From a virus: a stretch of DNA of 24,357 nt. Position 1 is the first letter of the stretch. The number at the start of each line of letters is the position of its first letter. Below the pieces are notes generated by a model that saw only the letters and a program-made list of their open reading frames with translations, did no database searches and was not told the DNA's origin. Positions 22,114 to 24,357 of this stretch are shown here, in pieces. The stretch lies in IMG/VR virus record IMGVR_UViG_3300030329_000677, positions 14,487 to 38,843 of that record. The stretch is one strand, 5' to 3'. The position numbers were made by a program, and so were the translations under genes.

Positions 22114-22437
22114 TTATCTATTTATTTTACCAGATTTTTTAGCTTTGCTTCCAAATCTTCCGTAAGACTCGTCTCTAGATGCTTTTAATTGCTTCTTAGT
22201 TCTTTTCTTACGAATTCTCATAGCGATGGATTCATCTTTTCTAGCTTTGTAGCCTTGTTTCTTCTTACCGACTTTTCCACCTTTTTTATACATAGCTCCA
22301 CCAGCCATACCCATGTCTGAAGGATAGTATCCTGACATCATGTCTCTTCTTGCTGTAGACATTCCGCCTCCTCTCATTTTAGCTCTTCCTCCAGTAGCGT
22401 ATCGCGTTCTTCCTGGTCTTACTCCGTTTTGTCTCAT
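22114..22437 (-). CDS. Small Gly/Met/Arg-rich basic protein
   Basis: A 107-residue basic protein. The N-terminal part is Gly/Arg/Met-rich (GGRAKMRGGGMSTARRDMM) and the C-terminal part has two related motifs, ARKDESIAMR and ASRDESYGRF. I know no function. The ARxDES pattern recurs in small proteins of marine phages, by memory. It is coupled to the Cys-rich gene downstream. Confidence 0.66.
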   Translation of the reverse strand: MRQNGVRPGRTRYATGGRAKMRGGGMSTARRDMMSGYYPSDMGMAGGAMYKKGGKVGKKKQGYKARKDESIAMRIRKKRTKKQLKASRDESYGRFGSKAKKSGKINR

Positions 22438-22449
22438 AATATTAACTCC

Positions 22450-22836
22450 TTATTTTTTTCCATTTCTGAAAATTTGTGTACCCTTTATACCAAAAATACT
22501 CGCAACTACAAGTATCCATAAATTAGTGAACCATGACGGCAATGACTGGAAATACTCAAAAAAGAGTTTTACCTTCTCCATCGCGGCCGGATCATCCGAC
22601 ATTACTGCCCACATTAACACAATTATGGGCGCCGAAATAATTACAAGGACAAATTCGTCTTTGTAGTCGTTTTGACGAGCTTCTAAAAGTTTTCCCTGGT
22701 ATTCTTCCTCACCTCGGGCTTGTCGCTCGGCGTGTAAAAGCTGTGCATCAGACATAGCAACTTTTGCTTTTTGTCTATTAGCATAAATTTTACCACCAGC
22801 TTGTATTGCTATTTTAGCTAAGCTTAACCAAGCCAT
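22450..22836 (-). CDS. Two-helix membrane protein, holin-like candidate
   Basis: A 128-residue protein with an N-terminal helix (about 1-20, LSLAKIAIQAGGKIY), a charged helix (21-60, Glu/Gln/Arg-rich), and two likely membrane segments at about 62-79 (FVLVIISAPIIVLMWAVM) and 102-118 (WILVVASIF), ending in a short basic tail (RNGKK). The topology fits small holins, and similar proteins near the portal gene occur in marine phages. It may equally be a minor virion membrane protein; no lysis enzyme lies nearby to support the holin idea. Confidence 0.62.
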   Translation of the reverse strand: MAWLSLAKIAIQAGGKIYANRQKAKVAMSDAQLLHAERQARGEEEYQGKLLEARQNDYKDEFVLVIISAPIIVLMWAVMSDDPAAMEKVKLFFEYFQSLPSWFTNLWILVVASIFGIKGTQIFRNGKK

Positions 22837-22839
22837 AAA

Positions 22840-23064
22840 CTAGTACCACTTAACAGTAGATTTTTTAGAAGCTAGCATTCTTTTTTGTCCACCAACTTTG
22901 TTTACAGTTGGTTGACCTAAAGGCATTTTAACTTCAACTTCTTTTGCATAACCATCCGCATTAATAGGAAAAGTGTTTTTAGCATCTGCTTTTGGTGTAT
23001 CAGATACAACTTCTCCAATGTAATTTGGATTGTTTTTTGTAAAGAATGTTTTTTGTTTTTTCAT
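22840..23064 (-). CDS. Small protein after the portal gene
   Basis: A 74-residue soluble, basic protein (KKQKTFFTKNNPNYIGEVV start, MPLGQPTVNKVGGQKRMLAS, ending KSTVKWY). Function unknown. It begins 26 bases after the portal stop with a GGAGAAAA ribosome site and is separated from the next gene by three bases. It could be a minor head protein. Confidence 0.66.
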   Translation of the reverse strand: MKKQKTFFTKNNPNYIGEVVSDTPKADAKNTFPINADGYAKEVEVKMPLGQPTVNKVGGQKRMLASKKSTVKWY

Positions 23065-23089
23065 AGTTTTCTCCTATTTGTTTATTATA

Positions 23090-24357
23090 CTATCTTTTAG
23101 GACCTTTCAAGATCTTAACATCTGCCATTTTCATCAAATCATTTTCCATTTTAGCTTGTTGAGACATCATTTGTTTAGTTAACGACGTATCAGCTCTTAA
23201 TTCAGCTAATTCTTGGTTTTGATCTAATTTTTCATCAAATTGCTGTTGGCCCATTAATTGCTTAGATCTATCTAAATCAATCTTTTCTTGGCCTTGTTCA
23301 CGTTTAATGCTGTCATCCATAGCTCTTAAATCTAGTTCTCTTGCTTTTAATTTAGCAATTGGGTCATTTCCAAACTCACCCATAATTTTATTTTCTTCAT
23401 TTTTAAATTCTTCAGTCATTTCTGCAATTAATTTAGCTTTTCTAGACTCTAAACTCATTGAAAGAGACATCATTTGTTGTTGAATCTGTGGATCTTGCTG
23501 TAACATTGGATTTTGTTGCATCATTTGTTGCATTTGCATCAATTTTGCAATTTCTTCTCTAAATTCTACCTCTAATTGCTCTTGTGCCATCAAAGAAATG
23601 TGTTCAAAAATGTTTTTTTCTAATGCAGCCATTACAATCGGGTTATTTCGAGCAATATTGGTCGCCATAAAGTTTAAATGGGTCGTAATATGCGCTTGAT
23701 GGTCTTGTCCTTTAAAAGCTTGGAAAGGTTTTCCGCTCATTGCAAGAATATTTTCAGTTGCAGGGTCCATTGGTTGTGGTTGTTGAGGTGGCGGAAGTAT
23801 TTTATCAATATTTTTTACACCAATCGCTGTATACATTGCATGAAACGCTTCATAAAGGTTGTGCATTTTTGGATTTGACATTGCAAGTTGCAATTCTGTC
23901 TGTGCTAAACTAATTCTTTGTGATTGAGAAAAAATATTTGGGTCTGCAACAGGAATAATATCTACTTTGTCATCAAAATCTGCAACTTTTATATTTCTTT
24001 GACCTCCTACCACGTCATATGGATACTCGTTAGGTAAGTAAGTTTTAAAAACTCCTGCTAATAATTGGAATTCACTTTTCATCGCCACATACAATCTTTT
24101 GTGTATGGCTGACATGACTCTCGAACCACGTTCTAAAAGAGCTATAGTCGTACCAACAGCTGCTTGTTGGTTGCCGTCACCGACCTGCATGTCAGCTATG
24201 GCGGCAAATCGTTGCCCTGCCTGTACCACTATACCCATCAACTGTAATAAAGTTGGTGAAGGTTCTTTAAATGGTAATGGCATAAATGCATCTTTGATAC
24301 TTCCTCCAGGTGCATCTACATCTCTGAATTCTCCAGGCTGTATAGCTTGTGCCTCAT
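23090..24357 (-). CDS. Portal protein (partial, cut by right edge)
   Basis: C-terminal part of the portal, the ring through which DNA enters the head. Reading is open to the window edge; the internal Met at 24283 is not the start, because the upstream frame continues with IQPGEFRDVDAPGGSIKDAF. Motifs that I associate with marine podovirus portals follow: LPFKEPSPTLLQLMG, VQAGQRFAAIADMQVGDGNQ, GTTIALLERGSRVMSAIHKR, and YPYDVVGGQR with VDIIPVADPNIFSQSQR. The C-terminal third is helical and Gln/Met-rich (QMQQMMQQNPMLQQDPQIQQ), like the barrel/crown region of P22-type portals. The gene order (portal before scaffold and capsid) supports it. Confidence 0.88.
   Translation of the reverse strand, partial: EAQAIQPGEFRDVDAPGGSIKDAFMPLPFKEPSPTLLQLMGIVVQAGQRFAAIADMQVGDGNQQAAVGTTIALLERGSRVMSAIHKRLYVAMKSEFQLLAGVFKTYLPNEYPYDVVGGQRNIKVADFDDKVDIIPVADPNIFSQSQRISLAQTELQLAMSNPKMHNLYEAFHAMYTAIGVKNIDKILPPPQQPQPMDPATENILAMSGKPFQAFKGQDHQAHITTHLNFMATNIARNNPIVMAALEKNIFEHISLMAQEQLEVEFREEIAKLMQMQQMMQQNPMLQQDPQIQQQMMSLSMSLESRKAKLIAEMTEEFKNEENKIMGEFGNDPIAKLKARELDLRAMDDSIKREQGQEKIDLDRSKQLMGQQQFDEKLDQNQELAELRADTSLTKQMMSQQAKMENDLMKMADVKILKGPKR

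Noticed and set aside
22450-22836. Firm assignment as holin
   Set aside because: Two membrane helices and small size fit, but no endolysin or spanin gene is adjacent and sequence motifs are not diagnostic, so only a candidate label was given.

Overview
This window looks like part of the late (virion) region of a tailed double-stranded DNA phage from the AT-rich marine type, such as those of SAR11-like bacteria or environmental uvMED-type contigs. The evidence is a portal, scaffold and capsid block, a phage-encoded GroES, several marine-phage structural families, and a run of 2-oxoglutarate/Fe(II) oxygenases. Host and taxonomy are inferences from gene content and base composition. I see no tRNA, integrase, transposase or CRISPR array. 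Every convincing gene is on the minus strand, so transcription runs from high to low coordinates, and most genes abut or overlap by a few bases.

Head block (24357 to 17315, in transcription order): the C-terminal part of the portal, cut by the window edge; a short tail-end protein; a two-helix membrane protein; a run of very small, mostly Lys/Arg-rich proteins, including 36- and 40-residue genes that are easy to miss; a small helical protein; a GroES-like co-chaperonin; an acidic coiled-coil scaffold; a conserved head-region protein; a probable decoration protein; and the major capsid protein. Short RNA hairpins flank this end of the operon.

Connector and tail block (17256 to 9949): two small overlapping genes; a 163-base gap with a candidate promoter and inverted repeats; two beta-rich virion proteins that share a domain; two probable head-to-tail adaptor proteins and one virion protein beside them; a small virion protein; a large protein with a cupredoxin-like copper motif followed by WG and Ala/Ser/Val-Gly repeats; and a fibre-like protein. 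No tape-measure-sized gene lies between capsid and fibres, which suggests a short-tailed (podovirus-like) particle.

Adhesin block (9946 to 4984): three paralogues share a leader of about 45 residues and Kelch-like repeats. Blade counting gives 6+6, 6+6 and 6 blades. A 98-residue gene sits between the two long copies.

Accessory block (4927 to 1): an unknown coiled-coil protein, a sulfotransferase, then six consecutive 2OG-Fe(II) oxygenase genes, the last cut by the left edge. This is the most unusual part of the window. Three of the six have the usual His-x-Asp/Glu motif and three have His-x-His. A possible but untested reading is that these enzymes decorate the adjacent adhesins or the host surface, with hydroxyl groups made by the oxygenases serving as sulfation sites.
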